Origin: Gaiellasilicea sp963763755
GTDB lineage: Bacteria > Actinomycetota > Thermoleophilia > Gaiellales > Gaiellaceae
Direction of reading: 5' to 3'
NCBI GenBank assembly: GCA_963763755.1
Contig: CAVXQE010000010.1
Location: forward strand, 1 to 64,000
DNA length: 64,000 nucleotides
Shown here: piece by piece, positions 44,590 through 53,742 of the stretch
Layout of the letters: each line of letters opens with the position of its first letter
How positions within the stretch are numbered: position 1 is the stretch's first letter
Notes under the pieces: model-generated
Told to the model about the DNA's origin: nothing
What the model saw: the letters and a program-made list of their open reading frames with translations, nothing else
Database searches by the model: none
Made by a program: the position numbers and the translations under genes

Positions 44590-45501
44590 CTAGGTCGAGA
44601 ACGAATCGAGGGGGCGCGCTGCGGTCGTGGCGCGTCCCCTCGCCAGCGCGATTGCCGGTAAGCCCGGATCCGGCGCGGCCTCTGGATGGAAGAGATGCGC
44701 GAGCTGGCGAACACCGTCGGCGAGTCGCGGCGCCGGCCGGGAGTAGTAGCTGTCGCCGTCCACCGCGACGGCGGGGCAGGGCAGGCGAAGCTCGGCGGCG
44801 CGCTCGGCCGCCGTGTCGGCGTCGAACCCGCAGGGGGCGATCACGACGAGCTCGGGCTCGTGTGCGAGCACCGTGTCCCACGTCGTCGCGTAGGAAGGCC
44901 GGCCCGCATGGCCGAGGATGTCGGCGCCGCCGGCGAGCTCGATCATCTCCGGTAGCCAGTGCCCGGCGCAGAACGGCGGCTCGATCCACTCGGCGAAGAA
45001 GACGCGCCGGCGTGGCAAGCCGCGCACCGAGTCGGCGGCCGCCTCGATCGTCTCCCACATCTGCGACACGATCCGATCGCCGCGGTCGACGGCGCTGAGA
45101 GTCGTTGCGAGCACGCCGACCGACTCCGCGACGCCGGCGAGCGTTCGCGGATCGAGCGAGAGCACGTCGGCTGCGACCGGGCACGCGGTCGCCAGCTGAT
45201 TGCTCGAGACGGCGCAGACGGCACAGAGGTCCTGCGTCACGATCAGATCCGGGGCGAGCGCGTCGATCAGGTCGGCGTCGACTGTGTACAGCGACTCACC
45301 GTCTCCGACCGACTCGCGCACGGCCTGGTCGATCTCGAGGCTGGTCAGGGTCGACGGATCGATCCTGGCCGCTGTGACCACGGGTTTCCCGACGACCTCG
45401 GGAGGCCAGCGGCACTCCTCTGAGACCCCGACGAGCGAGTCGATCAATCCGAGCTGCGCGATGATCTCCGTCGCGCTCGGCAACAGCGAGCAGATGCGCA
45501 T
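44590..45501 (-). CDS. Cobalamin-binding protein, BtuF-like
   Basis: 303 residues from ATG 45501 (MRICSLLPSATEIIAQLGLIDSLVGVSEECRWPPEV), a signature of the BtuF-like group of class III periplasmic-binding folds. IDALAPDLIVTQDLCAVCAVS and EPPFCAGHWLPEMIELAGG to LAHEPELVVIAPCGFD complete the two lobes. There is no signal peptide or lipobox, as is common in this subgroup, so it may be cytoplasmic and bind corrinoids or other ligands there. No transporter permease or ATPase is adjacent. The Ser/Ala-rich C terminus may include a small indel. Confidence 0.82.
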   Translation of the reverse strand: MRICSLLPSATEIIAQLGLIDSLVGVSEECRWPPEVVGKPVVTAARIDPSTLTSLEIDQAVRESVGDGESLYTVDADLIDALAPDLIVTQDLCAVCAVSSNQLATACPVAADVLSLDPRTLAGVAESVGVLATTLSAVDRGDRIVSQMWETIEAAADSVRGLPRRRVFFAEWIEPPFCAGHWLPEMIELAGGADILGHAGRPSYATTWDTVLAHEPELVVIAPCGFDADTAAERAAELRLPCPAVAVDGDSYYSRPAPRLADGVRQLAHLFHPEAAPDPGLPAIALARGRATTAARPLDSFST

Positions 45502-45548
45502 GCGAGGACGATAGATGCGTCGGCCCCCGCTCACCATAGACTCGGTGG

Positions 45549-46877
45549 ATGCGCTCGGGGCTGCTGGGTCTTGCCGTCGGGCTCGCGCTCGCGGACTCCT
45601 CGATCGTCACGCTCGCGCTGCCCGAGATTCTCGGACGCTTCGACGTCGGGATCACGACGGTGGCCTGGGTTCTCACGTCCTTCAACCTCGTCCTCGCGCT
45701 TGTCGCCGTCCCCGCCGCGTTGCTCGCGCGGCGCGCGCCACGCCGAGCGTTCCTCGCCGGCGCGCTCGTCTTCGCCGCCGCATCTCTGGCCTGTGGGCTT
45801 GCACCGTCGTTCGCGCTGCTCGTCGCCGCCCGCTGCGTCCAGGCGGTCGGTGCGGCGTTCGTCGTCGTCGCTGCGCTCGACCTTCTCGCGGAGACGACCG
45901 GCAGCGGAGCCCGCGCGGCGCGCGTCTGGGTGACCGCGGGCGTCCTCGGCGCGGCATTCGGGCCCGGCGCCGGCGGCATCTTGACGGAGCTGTTCGGCTG
46001 GAGGTCGATCTTCTTCGTGCAGGTGCCACTCGCCCTCCTGCCGCTTGTCACGCTCGTCACGTTGCGGGGGATCGCCGAGCAGCGAACGCGCGAGCCCGCC
46101 GGTCGGCCGCACCTGAGCGCCAATGCCGCACTGCTTCTCCTCTCCGGCGGTCTCGTGGCTGCGCTCTTCCTCCTCGTGCTCCTCCTCGTCTCCGGCTGGG
46201 GCATGTCGCCGGCGACGGCGGGGCTGGTGGTGACGGTGATGCCGCTCGCCGCGATCGCGGCGGGGCGCGCGCCTTCCGACTGGGCCGGCGCCGGTATCAG
46301 GATCGCCAGCGGCGTCGTCCTCGTGGCGGGGGGATTGACAGCGTTGGCGCTGCTGCCGCGCGCCGGCTGGGGCTGGACGATCGCGCCCCAACTCCTCGTG
46401 GGAGCGGGGATCGGTCTCGCTCTCGCCGCCCTGACCGAGAGAGCCCTCGCGGGCCGCGTCGAGCAGATCGTGCACGGTGGTTGGACGCTGGCTGCGCGGC
46501 ATGCAGGAGTCGTGCTCGGCCTGCTCCTGCTCGCCCCGGTTCTCACGTCGGCGCTCGAACACAGCCGAGACGAGGCCGTGCGATCAGGGGCCGCCGCGGT
46601 GCTCGACAGTCGGATTCCGGCTCTCGACAAGCTTCGGGTCGCGCAGGACGTGCTCGACGAGGTGGACACGGCCGAGAAGAGGGGAGAGCTGCCCGACGTC
46701 TCGGTGGCGCTTGCGGACCGCCCGGACGACAGTGACTACCGAGCTTTGATCACGGCCATGCAGGATCAGCTCGATCGGGCGGTGACAGACGCGTTCTCGA
46801 TCCCCTTCTTGCTCGCGGCCGCGCTCGCCCTCGCCGCTCTCGTTCCGGTGGCGATCTCGCGAGGAGAGCAGCTCTGA
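45549..46877 (+). CDS. MFS transporter
   Basis: 442 residues from ATG 45549, divergent from the BtuF-like gene. The N-terminal half has the DHA2/DHA1 drug-efflux pattern: LADSSIVTLALPEILGRFDVGITTVAWVLTSFNLVLALVAVPAALLARRAPRR, and motif C-like GAAFGPGAGGILTELFGWRSIFFVQVPLAL. The C-terminal half is less typical: helices (LLLLSGGLVAALFLLVLLLVSGWG, LLVGAGIGLALAALTERALAG) are followed by a soluble 110-residue segment (LDSRIPALDKLRVAQDVLDEVD) before a last helix. The substrate is unknown. It overlaps or abuts the next gene. Confidence 0.85.
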   Translation: MRSGLLGLAVGLALADSSIVTLALPEILGRFDVGITTVAWVLTSFNLVLALVAVPAALLARRAPRRAFLAGALVFAAASLACGLAPSFALLVAARCVQAVGAAFVVVAALDLLAETTGSGARAARVWVTAGVLGAAFGPGAGGILTELFGWRSIFFVQVPLALLPLVTLVTLRGIAEQRTREPAGRPHLSANAALLLLSGGLVAALFLLVLLLVSGWGMSPATAGLVVTVMPLAAIAAGRAPSDWAGAGIRIASGVVLVAGGLTALALLPRAGWGWTIAPQLLVGAGIGLALAALTERALAGRVEQIVHGGWTLAARHAGVVLGLLLLAPVLTSALEHSRDEAVRSGAAAVLDSRIPALDKLRVAQDVLDEVDTAEKRGELPDVSVALADRPDDSDYRALITAMQDQLDRAVTDAFSIPFLLAAALALAALVPVAISRGEQL

Positions 46878-46912
46878 GGCGGGCCGCGCCTCTTCTGGTC
46901 GCACTCGCGGCG

Positions 46913-47338
46913 GTGGCGGCGGTCGTCGTTCCCTACGTCGCTCTCGGCGGTGGCTCCTACGAGCCGACTCCGGTCGCCGATCCGTGCGTGAAGCGCGAAT
47001 GGCGACACCCAGGCGGCCTGCAGGCTGTGCTGGAGCAGGTCGCGCTCTCGGCGCTCGATGGGGCCGCCTGCGAGCTCGGGACGTCACGGGAGGAGCTCGT
47101 GCTCGCCCTGAGGGACGAGAAGTCGCTGGACGCGTACGCGGCCGAGCACCACATCACCCGCGCGCACGCGGAGCGCGCAGTCCACGACGGGCTCGAGCGC
47201 TCCGTCGCCGAAGCGACAGCGGCGGGCGACCTCTCAGGCTTCGTCGCCTCGTTGATCGCGAGAACGGTCAAGTCGGTGCCACCGTGGCTGATCCTCGAGA
47301 CCCTCGAGCGCGTCCGCGGCTTCCTGCCCGACGGCTAG
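46913..47338 (+). CDS. Exported small helical protein of unknown function
   Basis: 141 residues from a GTG at 46913. The hydrophobic segment extends upstream in the same frame to a CTG at 46874 that overlaps the MFS stop, so the true start may be that CTG, with RRAAPLLVALAAVAAVVVPYVALGGG forming a signal anchor. The mature part contains a conserved-looking Cys pair (DPCVKREW, GAACELG) and a helical domain (REELVLALRDEKSLDAYAAEHHITRAHAERAVHDGLERSVAEA). I do not recognise a family. It is probably translated with the MFS transporter, and may be its partner. Confidence 0.62.
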   Translation: MAAVVVPYVALGGGSYEPTPVADPCVKREWRHPGGLQAVLEQVALSALDGAACELGTSREELVLALRDEKSLDAYAAEHHITRAHAERAVHDGLERSVAEATAAGDLSGFVASLIARTVKSVPPWLILETLERVRGFLPDG

Positions 47339-47346
47339 TCGGCCTG

Positions 47347-47748
47347 CTAGTCGGCTGGTGACGCCTCCAGCTCACGGACGCGGGCGGCGAGCGTCCCCAA
47401 GAGCGCGAGAGCCACGCTGGGCTCGCCTCGCAGGACCTTGGCGAATCGCTTGCGGGTCAACATCAAGCACGTGGTCTCCGTCTCGGCGACGATCGTTGCG
47501 GACCGGCGCGCTCCGTCGATGAGCGCCATCTCGCCGAAGTAGGAACCTGGGCCGATTTCCGCGACGGCACGTCCGCGTCCTCGCTGGATCTTGGCGCGGC
47601 CGCTGAGAATGACGTAGAACGCCTCGCCCGGATCGCCCGCGGTGACGATCGGCGTCTTCGCCTCGTACCGGGCCAGGCTGCCAAGACTCGCGATCTTGCG
47701 AACCTGACGGGCCGGAACGTTCGCGAAGAGGGGGATCCTGCCGAGCAC
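47347..47748 (-). CDS. Cyclic-nucleotide-binding-domain protein
   Basis: 133 residues from a GTG at 47748. A single cNMP-binding/CRP-like sensor domain: LFANVPARQVRKIASLG, APIVTAGD-type strand, EAFYVILSGRAKIQRGRG, and the phosphate-binding cassette GPGSYFGEMALIDGARRSATIVAETETTCLML. No HTH follows, so it is not a transcription factor by itself. Upstream sequence in the same frame (ETARLWAD) also looks coding until a stop, so the N terminus may be longer with an indel. It converges with the small exported protein at 47338. Confidence 0.78.
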   Translation of the reverse strand: MLGRIPLFANVPARQVRKIASLGSLARYEAKTPIVTAGDPGEAFYVILSGRAKIQRGRGRAVAEIGPGSYFGEMALIDGARRSATIVAETETTCLMLTRKRFAKVLRGEPSVALALLGTLAARVRELEASPAD

Positions 47749-47911
47749 ATCGGCCCAGAGGCGAGCGGTCTCGGCGGGCGGCGTCTCCGTCGCTCGGGCG
47801 GCCTGGCGCGCCTCGCGGCGTGAGAGCTATGCGGGCGGTCGCGGGCATCGGGCGCGCCGACTCTACAACGATCGAGACCGCGCTCCAACCCAGCCGAGGC
47901 ATACTGGATCG

Positions 47912-48892
47912 GTGCGCGGATGGACGGTCATCCTCGTGTTGGTCGTACTCGCCGCTCTCGCGGGTGCCGCGACGGATGGAACGAGCTCCGCCGCAGCGCC
48001 CACCATCCGCGAGTATCCCGTCCCGGCGGGAAGCGGCCCACACGATGTCGCGCCCGCGCGCGACGGAGGAGTCTGGTACACGGCGCAACGATCCGGCGAG
48101 CTCGGCTGGCTCGACCCGAAGACCGGTCGGACGAGGCACACCGCTCTGGGAGAGGGCTCGGCGCCGCACGGCGTCATCGTCGGCCCCGATGGAGCGCCGT
48201 GGATCACCGACGGCGGGCTCAACGCGATCGTTCGGGTCGATCCGAAGACACTCCGCGTGCGCCGCTTTCCGCTGCCCGCATCGTCCCCAGGCGCGAACTT
48301 GAATACGGCGACCTTCGACCGCCACGGCATCCTCTGGTTCACCGGACAGAGTGGCATCTACGGGCGCCTCGACCCGCGTAGCGGGAGGGTGCGGGTCTTC
48401 GCAGCACCACGAGGGCCAGGTCCGTACGGGATCACGGCAACACCGTCGGGCGCCGTCTACTACGCCTCGCTCGCCGGCAGCTACCTCGGCCGCGTGGACG
48501 TCGCGCGTTCGACCGCCCGCGTCCTCCAGCCGCCGACGCGCGATCAGGGCGCCCGGCGCGCGTGGTCGGATTCGAAGGGCCGGATCTGGGTGAGCGAGTG
48601 GAACGCCGGCAAGGTCGCGATGTATGCCCCGGCGACCGGGCGCTGGCGCGAATGGCGCCTCCCGGGCGCGTCGCCGATGCCGTACGCGGTCTACGTCGAC
48701 GAGACGGACACCGTCTGGCTGAGTGACTTCGGTGCGAACGCGCTCGTCCGCTTCGATCCCAGGACGGAGAAGTTCACACGCATCGGTCTCCCGAGCTCGC
48801 CCGCGAACGTGAGGCAGATCCTCGGCCGCCGCGGCGAGGTGTGGGGCGCGGAATCGGGCGTCGACAAGCTTGTGGTCATCCGGACGAGCTGA
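47912..48892 (+). CDS. Exported virginiamycin-B-lyase-like (Vgb) beta-propeller
   Basis: 326 residues from a GTG, with a signal peptide (VILVLVVLAALAGAATDG). Seven streptogramin-lyase repeats are visible: REYPVPAGSGPHDVAPARDGGVWYT, LGEGSAPHGVIVGPDGAPWITDGGLNAIVRVDPK, LNTATFDRHGILWFTGQSGIYGRLDPR, GPYGITATPSGAVYYASLAGSYLG, RRAWSDSKGRIWVSEWNAGKVAMY, MPYAVYVDETDTVWLSDFGANALVRFD. Classical Vgb is cytosolic and linearises streptogramin B. A secreted member with this repeat is more likely a substrate-binding or lyase-like wall protein, and resistance should not be assumed. Confidence 0.82.
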   Translation: MRGWTVILVLVVLAALAGAATDGTSSAAAPTIREYPVPAGSGPHDVAPARDGGVWYTAQRSGELGWLDPKTGRTRHTALGEGSAPHGVIVGPDGAPWITDGGLNAIVRVDPKTLRVRRFPLPASSPGANLNTATFDRHGILWFTGQSGIYGRLDPRSGRVRVFAAPRGPGPYGITATPSGAVYYASLAGSYLGRVDVARSTARVLQPPTRDQGARRAWSDSKGRIWVSEWNAGKVAMYAPATGRWREWRLPGASPMPYAVYVDETDTVWLSDFGANALVRFDPRTEKFTRIGLPSSPANVRQILGRRGEVWGAESGVDKLVVIRTS

Positions 48893-48898
48893 GCGCGC

Positions 48899-49520
48899 TT
48901 ACGGGGCCGGGCCGCGCAGCGCTGCCCACGCCCGCGGGAGGATGCGGCCGATCAGCCGGAACTTGCTGTTGCCGAGCGGGCGGTAGACCAGAGTCTCTCC
49001 CTCCTCGAGCGTGTCTCCCGTCACGTCCCCGACGACAACGCCGTGCGTGACGAGCACGGTGACTCGTCCGGCGGCCGGCTTCGTCCCGAAGAGCGCACGC
49101 GCTGCACGGATCTGCCGTCGCCAGGCCGCGTCATGTTCGGACGTGATGGTGTTCAGAAGCGCAGGGCTGATGGTCGCGCGGCCGAACGCGAGCTTTGCCG
49201 TCTCGCGGGTCCGGCAGAACCGGCTCGAGAGGACGGCTCCGATCCGAAGCTTCAGTCGCCGCACGGCTTGCCCGATGAGCTTCGCGTCCTGGCGGCCCTG
49301 GGCCGAGAGGTTCCGTTGCGTCCGGCAGTCATTCAGGTCGACCGGATCCTGGTCGGGCTTCGACTGGTCGGTCGCCGCGTGACGGATGACGAGGATGACT
49401 CCGCCGCGTTGCAGCTGCTCGCCGACTCGCCGAGAGGCGAGCCCGCAGCCGCGCCGCCCGTGGCCGCGAGAGCAGCAACGATCCGTCGAGACCTTCCGCA
49501 GACGATGCGATCGACGTCAT
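48899..49520 (-). CDS. Exported histidine phosphatase family protein, frameshifted
   Basis: Reading from about 49520, an Ala-rich signal-like stretch (RRIVAALAATGGAAAGSPL) is followed, in another frame, by LQRGGVILVIRHAATDQSKPDQDP. Its RHA replaces the usual RHG and carries the catalytic His. Then come NLSAQGRQDAKLIGQAVRRLKLRIG, VLSSRFCRTRETAKLAFGRA and the second His in VTVLVTHGVVVGDVTG. This is the histidine acid phosphatase/phosphoglycerate-mutase-like fold. The stop at 48899 is 7 bases past the Vgb-like stop. The start is uncertain because the signal region is in a different frame and overlaps the dehydrogenase end. Confidence 0.7.
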
Positions 49521-50440
49521 CCGCGTCTACACGTCCGGCTGAGGCGCCGGAACGACGGCGTTGGCGGCGGCTGTTGTGGATCAGCACGCTTCGGAGCGCG
49601 TCGACCGCGAGCATTCCCATGGCCTCCCGCGTGCTCTGTGTGCCGCTGCCCATGTGTGGTGTGAGCACCACCTGGTCCAGCGCGAGCAGCTCTTCGCTGA
49701 CCTCCGGCTCGAACTCGTAGACGTCCAGCGCGGCCCCTGCGATGACTCCCTTGACGAAGGGCGTCCACGAGCGCGCGCTCGTCCACGATCGGCCCCCGCG
49801 CGGTGTTGACCAGCACCGCCGAGCGCTTCATCGCCGCCAACGCGGTTTCGTCGATCAGATGGCGAGTCTCCGGCGTCAGCGGGCAGTGGAGGCTGACGAC
49901 GTCGGCGACGGCCAGCAGTTCGTCCAGCGGATCGTTACGACCGCTGAAGATCGGCCGCGCGCCGAACGCTTCCGCGAGGCGCGCCGTCTCCCGGCCGATC
50001 CGACCGGCGCCGACGATGCCGAACGTCTTGCCGTCGAGTCCCTCTCCCAGCATGAACTCGAGCGAGAACGACCAGGGAGAGCGCGACCGGATGAACCGGT
50101 CGCCCTCGACCACCCGTCGGAGCAGCGCAAGCGTGACGGCGATCGCGAGCTCCGCGGTCGTCTTCGTCAGCACGTCCGGGGTGTTGGCGATCACGACGCC
50201 ACGGCGACGTGCCGCCTCGAGGTCGATGTTGTTGACGCCGACGCCGTAGTTGGCGACCACCTCGAGCTGCGCGCCGGCCCGCTCCAGGTACGCGTCGTCG
50301 ACGACGGTGTTGATGAGTGAGAGGACTCCCTCGGCCTCGGCTGGGTCCGAGACCAGCTCGAAGTCCTGCTCGAGGGCCTCCGCGACACGTCTCGGTACGT
50401 CGCCCGTGACGTGCACTCGCCGCTTTTCGTTCAGGGCCAC
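49517..50440 (-). CDS. D-2-hydroxyacid dehydrogenase (glycerate/hydroxypyruvate reductase type), one or more frameshifts
   Basis: About 307 residues from MALNEKRRVHVTGDVPRRVAEALEQ (50440). The NAD-binding domain has TFGIVGAGRIGRETARLAEAFGARPIFSGRN. The catalytic region has ANYGVGVNNIDLEAARRRGVVIANTPDVLT (Arg site) and AVLVNTARGPIVDERALVDAL. After a frame change near 49755 it continues LDVYEFEPEVSEELLALDQVVLTPHMGSGTQSTREAM, with the catalytic His in TPHMGSGT. It reduces 2-keto acids such as hydroxypyruvate or glyoxylate with NAD(P)H. The C terminus is ambiguous between frames (49517 or further). Confidence 0.86.
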   Translation of the reverse strand: MALNEKRRVHVTGDVPRRVAEALEQDFELVSDPAEAEGVLSLINTVVDDAYLERAGAQLEVVANYGVGVNNIDLEAARRRGVVIANTPDVLTKTTAELAIAVTLALLRRVVEGDRFIRSRSPWSFSLEFMLGEGLDGKTFGIVGAGRIGRETARLAEAFGARPIFSGRNDPLDELLAVADVVSLHCPLTPETRHLIDETALAAMKRSAVLVNTARGPIVDERALVDALRQGSHRRGRAGRLRVRAGGQRRAARAGPGGAHTTHGQRHTEHAGGHGNARGRRAPKRADPQQPPPTPSFRRLSRTCRRG

Positions 50441-50480
50441 AGCAGGTCATTCTGCGCGAATCGAGGTACCGTGGGTGGGG

Positions 50481-51269
50481 ATGGAACTTCCGGGGTACGC
50501 GAGGCGAATGGACGGCGGCCGCACAGGTCGTGTTGCGCACGGGACGACGGCGGCCGTCGCCGCTGTGTGGCGGGATCCAAAACAGCGGCGGCTGACGCTT
50601 GCGCTGGCAGCAGCTGCGCTTTCGGCGATCGCGTTCGCTCACATCGCCGAGGACTACGTGACCAACGACCCACTCGCCCGCTGGGACGTCAGCTTCGCGC
50701 GCTGGCTCGCAGGCGAGCGGACCACGTTCGGCATCGACTTCTTCCGCGTCCTGACGTTCTTCGGCAGCCCTGCAGTCGCACTCGCGATCGCGGCCGTCGT
50801 CTGCGTCGCGCTTTACCGCCGCGGCCGTGTCGTCGATGCTGCGCTGCTTCCAGTCGTGCTCGGCGGCGCGGAACTGCTGAACCTCATCCTCAAGCTGTCG
50901 TTCCACCGTCCCCGCCCCGAGGTCGCATTCGTCCATATCGACACGTATTCGTTTCCAAGCGGCCACGCGATGATCTCGACCGCTGCCTACGGCGCCTTCG
51001 CGTACCTCGCGTGGGGTCGTCTCCGCACCCCGATCGCCCGGCTGATCCTGGTCTCCGGCACGGTGCTGTTCGTGGCGCTGATCGGCTTCAGTCGCCTGTA
51101 TCTCGGCGTCCACTACCTCTCCGACGTTCTCGCCGGGATCGCGGGCGGCGCATTCTGGCTTTCGGTCTCCATCGCGCTTCTGACGGTCTACGGCGATCGC
51201 TTTGCTGCCCGCTTCTCCGGGTCGCGGGCCGACCGTCTCGGCCAGCGCGTCGTGCGACGACGTCGCTGA
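50481..51269 (+). CDS. PAP2-family membrane phosphatase
   Basis: 262 residues from ATG 50481 with GGTGGGG just upstream; a later ATG (50508) is possible. Six membrane helices. All three type-2 phosphatidic acid phosphatase motifs are seen: KLSFHRPRP (K-x6-RP), SFPSGHAMIS (PSGH) and GFSRLYLGVHYLSDVLAGIAGG (SR-x5-H-x3-D). It likely dephosphorylates lipid phosphates such as undecaprenyl pyrophosphate or phosphatidic acid at the membrane. It is divergent from the dehydrogenase. Confidence 0.9.
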   Translation: MELPGYARRMDGGRTGRVAHGTTAAVAAVWRDPKQRRLTLALAAAALSAIAFAHIAEDYVTNDPLARWDVSFARWLAGERTTFGIDFFRVLTFFGSPAVALAIAAVVCVALYRRGRVVDAALLPVVLGGAELLNLILKLSFHRPRPEVAFVHIDTYSFPSGHAMISTAAYGAFAYLAWGRLRTPIARLILVSGTVLFVALIGFSRLYLGVHYLSDVLAGIAGGAFWLSVSIALLTVYGDRFAARFSGSRADRLGQRVVRRRR

Positions 51270-51274
51270 TCGCC

Positions 51275-51745
51275 TCAGCCCGGGACGACCTCGAAGGTCG
51301 CGTGTGATTCGATCCACGCGCCCCGGCGGCGGTCCTGCCACCGCGCATGCTCGGGCTTGAAGTCGCACAGCTCGACGTGGACTCGCGGTGACGTCTGCCC
51401 CCAGGGAATCCCATCCCAGGCCTGCTCGAGGACGACGATCCCGCCCTCGATCCCGCCTGCGAAGAGGGGCACATCGAGCTCGATCACAGCGGCGGGAAGG
51501 TCGTTCCGGCCGGGGATGAACTCGGCGACGACACCCTCGTACCCATCCGGGTCGTCCTGCAGCCAAGCCGGGTTCGTGTCGTAGCCGCCGAAGACGCGGA
51601 CACGCTGTCCCGGAGCGAGCGGGCGGCCGATGTCCAGAGGCTCGGACTCGCCCAGCGAGTCGAGCCAGTCCTCGCCCACACCGGTCCAGGTCTCCTCCTC
51701 GCGGCGTCGCGCAGCGGCGACGTGGTCGCCTGGCTCACGCAACAT
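51275..51745 (-). CDS. Protein of unknown function
   Basis: 156 residues from ATG 51745. The N-terminal part is Arg/Glu-rich (REPGDHVAAARRREEETWTGVGEDWLDSLG); the rest is beta-rich (PLAPGQRVRVFGGYDTNPAWLQDDPDGYEGVVAEFIPGRNDLPAAVIELD). A VRVFGGYD and GEVxxFIPG pattern hints at a small SH3-like/KOW barrel, but I cannot name the family. It converges with the PAP2 gene (5-base gap). No signal peptide. Confidence 0.6.
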   Translation of the reverse strand: MLREPGDHVAAARRREEETWTGVGEDWLDSLGESEPLDIGRPLAPGQRVRVFGGYDTNPAWLQDDPDGYEGVVAEFIPGRNDLPAAVIELDVPLFAGGIEGGIVVLEQAWDGIPWGQTSPRVHVELCDFKPEHARWQDRRRGAWIESHATFEVVPG

Positions 51746-51930
51746 CTGTACCTGGAACTCTCGAACGCACGGTGCAACCCCCTGAAAAACCTCGGGACGT
51801 GCCGCACCGCCGTTGACTCTTCGATCCTGGCAGACGGCGTGCGGTCATACCATCCCCCGATCGGGTTCTCCTCATCCCGTCGGCCCACGCGTGACCTAGG
51901 TAGCCGCGGCTACGGTGCTCGGACTCGCTC

Positions 51931-52593
51931 TCAGGCCGCGATCCGTTTGACCAGGAGTTGCGCCAGGGCGCGCTCGACGAGATCCGCCTGTGTCCGGTCT
52001 GCGTACGCCATCGTGACGACGAGAGAGATCTCCGTCCGGTTTCGCCCCAGCACGACGACGTCGACGAGCACACGGACCGCGTTCCCCGCGTCGCCGTAGT
52101 CGGCGACCATGCGGTACCGGGTGGAGTACTGCGCGAGCTTCGGGAACGCGATCTTCTTGAACGAGACGACCTTGACCTTCGGGTCGTCCGTGTTCATCAC
52201 GACCTCTCGTGCGCACGCCATGTAGCTGCTGTTTCCGTTGCTGCGGCGCCATTCCGCTCCGACCATGGCCGGCGTCTGAAGGACATTCGACTCAGAGGTG
52301 ACGGACGCTCCCGCGGCCTCCAGCTTGAACTCGGACTTCGCGGCCCCGGTGAGAACGAGGTCGGAGCGCTTGAACGAGCAATCGTCGTCGGAAGTCAGGT
52401 CGGGCTTCTTCGCGCCGCCCTTCCAAGCGGGACCAAGGTCGGCGGCCTTCAGCGTGACAGCCTTGGCGGCGGCCTGATCTGCAGCGTTGAACCTGATCGG
52501 CTGTTTCTCGCCGGCGAACGCGGCCTGGACGAGCACCAGGCCGAGCCCGATGACGCAGGCAACGGTGCGAATCGGTGTCTTCGACGAACGCAT
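51931..52593 (-). CDS. Exported protein of unknown function
   Basis: 220 residues from ATG 52593, chosen because GAGGGGGT lies upstream and a signal peptide (TVACVIGLGLVLVQAAFAGEK) follows. The mature protein begins FNAADQAAAKAVTLKAADLGPAWKGG, has two Cys (DDDCSFKRSD, YMACAREV) and a two-lobed repeat (VLQTPAMVGAEW, TRYRMVADYGDAGNAVRVLVDVVVLGRNRTEISLVVTMA). It resembles other thermoleophilian exported proteins by its ADLGPxW opening, but no function is known to me. It is encoded next to an SMP-30-like propeller on the same strand. Confidence 0.7.
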   Translation of the reverse strand: MRSSKTPIRTVACVIGLGLVLVQAAFAGEKQPIRFNAADQAAAKAVTLKAADLGPAWKGGAKKPDLTSDDDCSFKRSDLVLTGAAKSEFKLEAAGASVTSESNVLQTPAMVGAEWRRSNGNSSYMACAREVVMNTDDPKVKVVSFKKIAFPKLAQYSTRYRMVADYGDAGNAVRVLVDVVVLGRNRTEISLVVTMAYADRTQADLVERALAQLLVKRIAA

Positions 52594-52671
52594 GCGGGTG
52601 ACCCCCTCGGCCGCTGAGCTGATGCTTCTGGCTTCGGCGGCCGAGGGGCCCGCACGCATCCCTCTTTTGGG

Positions 52672-53577
52672 TTAGCGGCGCACCTGGACGACCTGGTACG
52701 TCGCGTCCGGGCCGCTCGCCGTCCCGAAGCGGGCGTTGACGGCGTAGAGCCACTTGCCGAACTTGGCGATCGTCGTCGGCACGTCGAAGTCGGAGTCGGT
52801 GATCGTCCGGGTCACGACGCCCTGCGTGAGGCTGTGATTCAGCTTCACGACGGCGATCTTGTTCAACTGGTTCTGCACGACGTAGAGCGTCCGGCCGTGC
52901 AGGAGGATGCCGTCGCCGTTCGGAAGCGTTGCGCCGCCGAGGTCGACGAGCTTCGTCGCGCCGGTCTTCGGGTCGATCGTGAAGAGCTTCCCGGTCGCGC
53001 TCTGGACGGCGAGCAGCGTCCTGCCGCTCGGCGTTGCGTCGATGCCGTTCAGATTGAAGCCGGGGACGTGCTGATAGTCGCCGGTGAGCGTGATCGCGGT
53101 CACGGCTCCGGGCGACCCATGCCAGGACTTCGCGACCTTGTAGATCACCGGGCGGTTGGAGTCGGTGAAGTACGCCGCCCGCCAGGTGACGACGACGTCG
53201 TTGATGAACGTCGGGCCTGCACTGGTCGCGAGCTGGATCTCCTTCAGCAGCGCGCCGTTGCGGGCGCTGTAGACGAACGCCTTTCCGGTCCCGGCGCCGG
53301 AGACCCACAGCTGGCCGCGGTCGTACTTGAGCCCGGTCGCGGCGTGACCCGTCGCGCCGGGCACGAGGACGTTGCCCGTCCCTGTGCGGAGGCTGCCGGC
53401 GTAGACCGCGCCGGTGGGAATGGAGCCGACGTAGAACGTATCGCCCTTGCCGACCGCGATCCCTTCCGGCTGGAACCCGTTCGGGAGCGGAATCGTCTCC
53501 GGGAACGAGCCTTTCGCCAGCGCGGCCGGGACCAGCAGGCAGGCCAAGGTTGTGAGCAACAGGACAAGACGACGCAT
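52672..53577 (-). CDS. Exported SMP-30/lactonase-like beta-propeller protein
   Basis: 301 residues with a signal peptide (LVLLLTTLACLLVPAALAKG). Repeated blades are visible: PNGFQPEGIAVGKGDTFYVGSIPTGAVYAGSL, ATGLKYDRGQLWVSGAGTGKAFVY, INDVVVTWRAAYFTDSNRPVIYKV, NLNGIDATPSGRTLLAVQSATGKLFTID, NGDGILLHGRTLYVVQNQLNKIAVVKL. This is the SMP-30/gluconolactonase-like superfamily (NHL-type). Metal-binding and catalytic residues were not verified. It is encoded upstream, in transcription order, of the unknown exported protein at 51931-52593. Confidence 0.82.
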   Translation of the reverse strand: MRRLVLLLTTLACLLVPAALAKGSFPETIPLPNGFQPEGIAVGKGDTFYVGSIPTGAVYAGSLRTGTGNVLVPGATGHAATGLKYDRGQLWVSGAGTGKAFVYSARNGALLKEIQLATSAGPTFINDVVVTWRAAYFTDSNRPVIYKVAKSWHGSPGAVTAITLTGDYQHVPGFNLNGIDATPSGRTLLAVQSATGKLFTIDPKTGATKLVDLGGATLPNGDGILLHGRTLYVVQNQLNKIAVVKLNHSLTQGVVTRTITDSDFDVPTTIAKFGKWLYAVNARFGTASGPDATYQVVQVRR

Positions 53578-53742
53578 CTGTTTCCCCCTCAGAGTCGTGT
53601 GTACGTAGTTCTACTGCTACCCCGGTCGGGCGGATTTCGAAGCCTCGCTACCGCGGCCGATGCTTACGGTTTCTTCACAGCGAAGCCGCATCCGGGCCTT
53701 CCAATTTCCCGTTTGAAAGTGGTAATCCACGAAAGGGATCTT

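Noticed and set aside
47912..48892. Functional streptogramin-resistance lyase
   Set aside because: The protein is exported and belongs to a large propeller family; catalytic residues were not verified.
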